Positions 51,317-51,334 of a stretch of DNA of 51,334 nt are shown here, in pieces. A model generated the notes under the pieces. The model did not search any database. It had not been told where the DNA came from and was given only the letters and a program-made list of their open reading frames with translations. Each line of letters starts with the position of its first letter. The first letter of the stretch is position 1. The translations under genes were made by a program, and so were the position numbers. The DNA lies in contig LFTI01000072.1 of NCBI GenBank assembly GCA_001513285.1, positions 1 to 51,334 of the forward strand, written 5' to 3'. Origin of the DNA: Rikenellaceae bacterium DTU049. Its GTDB lineage: Bacteria; Bacteroidota; Bacteroidia; Bacteroidales; DTU049.

Positions 51317-51334
51317 TTTGATAAAACTACGCAA

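Overview
AT-rich Bacteroidota-type chromosomal segment (TAnnTTTG promoter-like motifs, T9SS C-terminal domains, PorZ, PorP/SprF and PerR-like genes). Most of it is core genome: recO-porZ, membrane pyrophosphatase, aroC, atpDC, pssA, fmt, ribH, rodA-mrdA, exbBD, 1-Cys peroxiredoxin with a Fur/PerR-like regulator, YggS, radical SAM protein, and two tRNAs (Ser-GGA, Lys-CTT). Accessory content is mainly type IX secretion cargo or machinery (a 3-gene overlapping SprB-like / PorP-SprF / PD40-OmpA cluster, a standalone CHU_C-domain protein, a subtilase) and surface-glycan genes. I found no CRISPR array, prophage, restriction-modification or recognisable defence system. The least explained signal is intergenic: (1) a 225-bp element with inverted ends and a 9-bp flanking direct repeat, with two further copies; (2) a second repeat family with a shared TIR and an embedded conserved-stem hairpin; (3) a ~210-bp TIR element ending at the stop codon of the OmpA gene; (4) a 44-bp perfect palindrome between diverged direct repeats; (5) a nested palindrome cluster at the right edge. 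At protein level, the best candidates are a cysteine-free PerR-like regulator next to a single-cysteine peroxiredoxin, a protein that is almost only a T9SS type B sorting domain, and a small helical-repeat protein. All family calls come from reading the translations; no searches were run.
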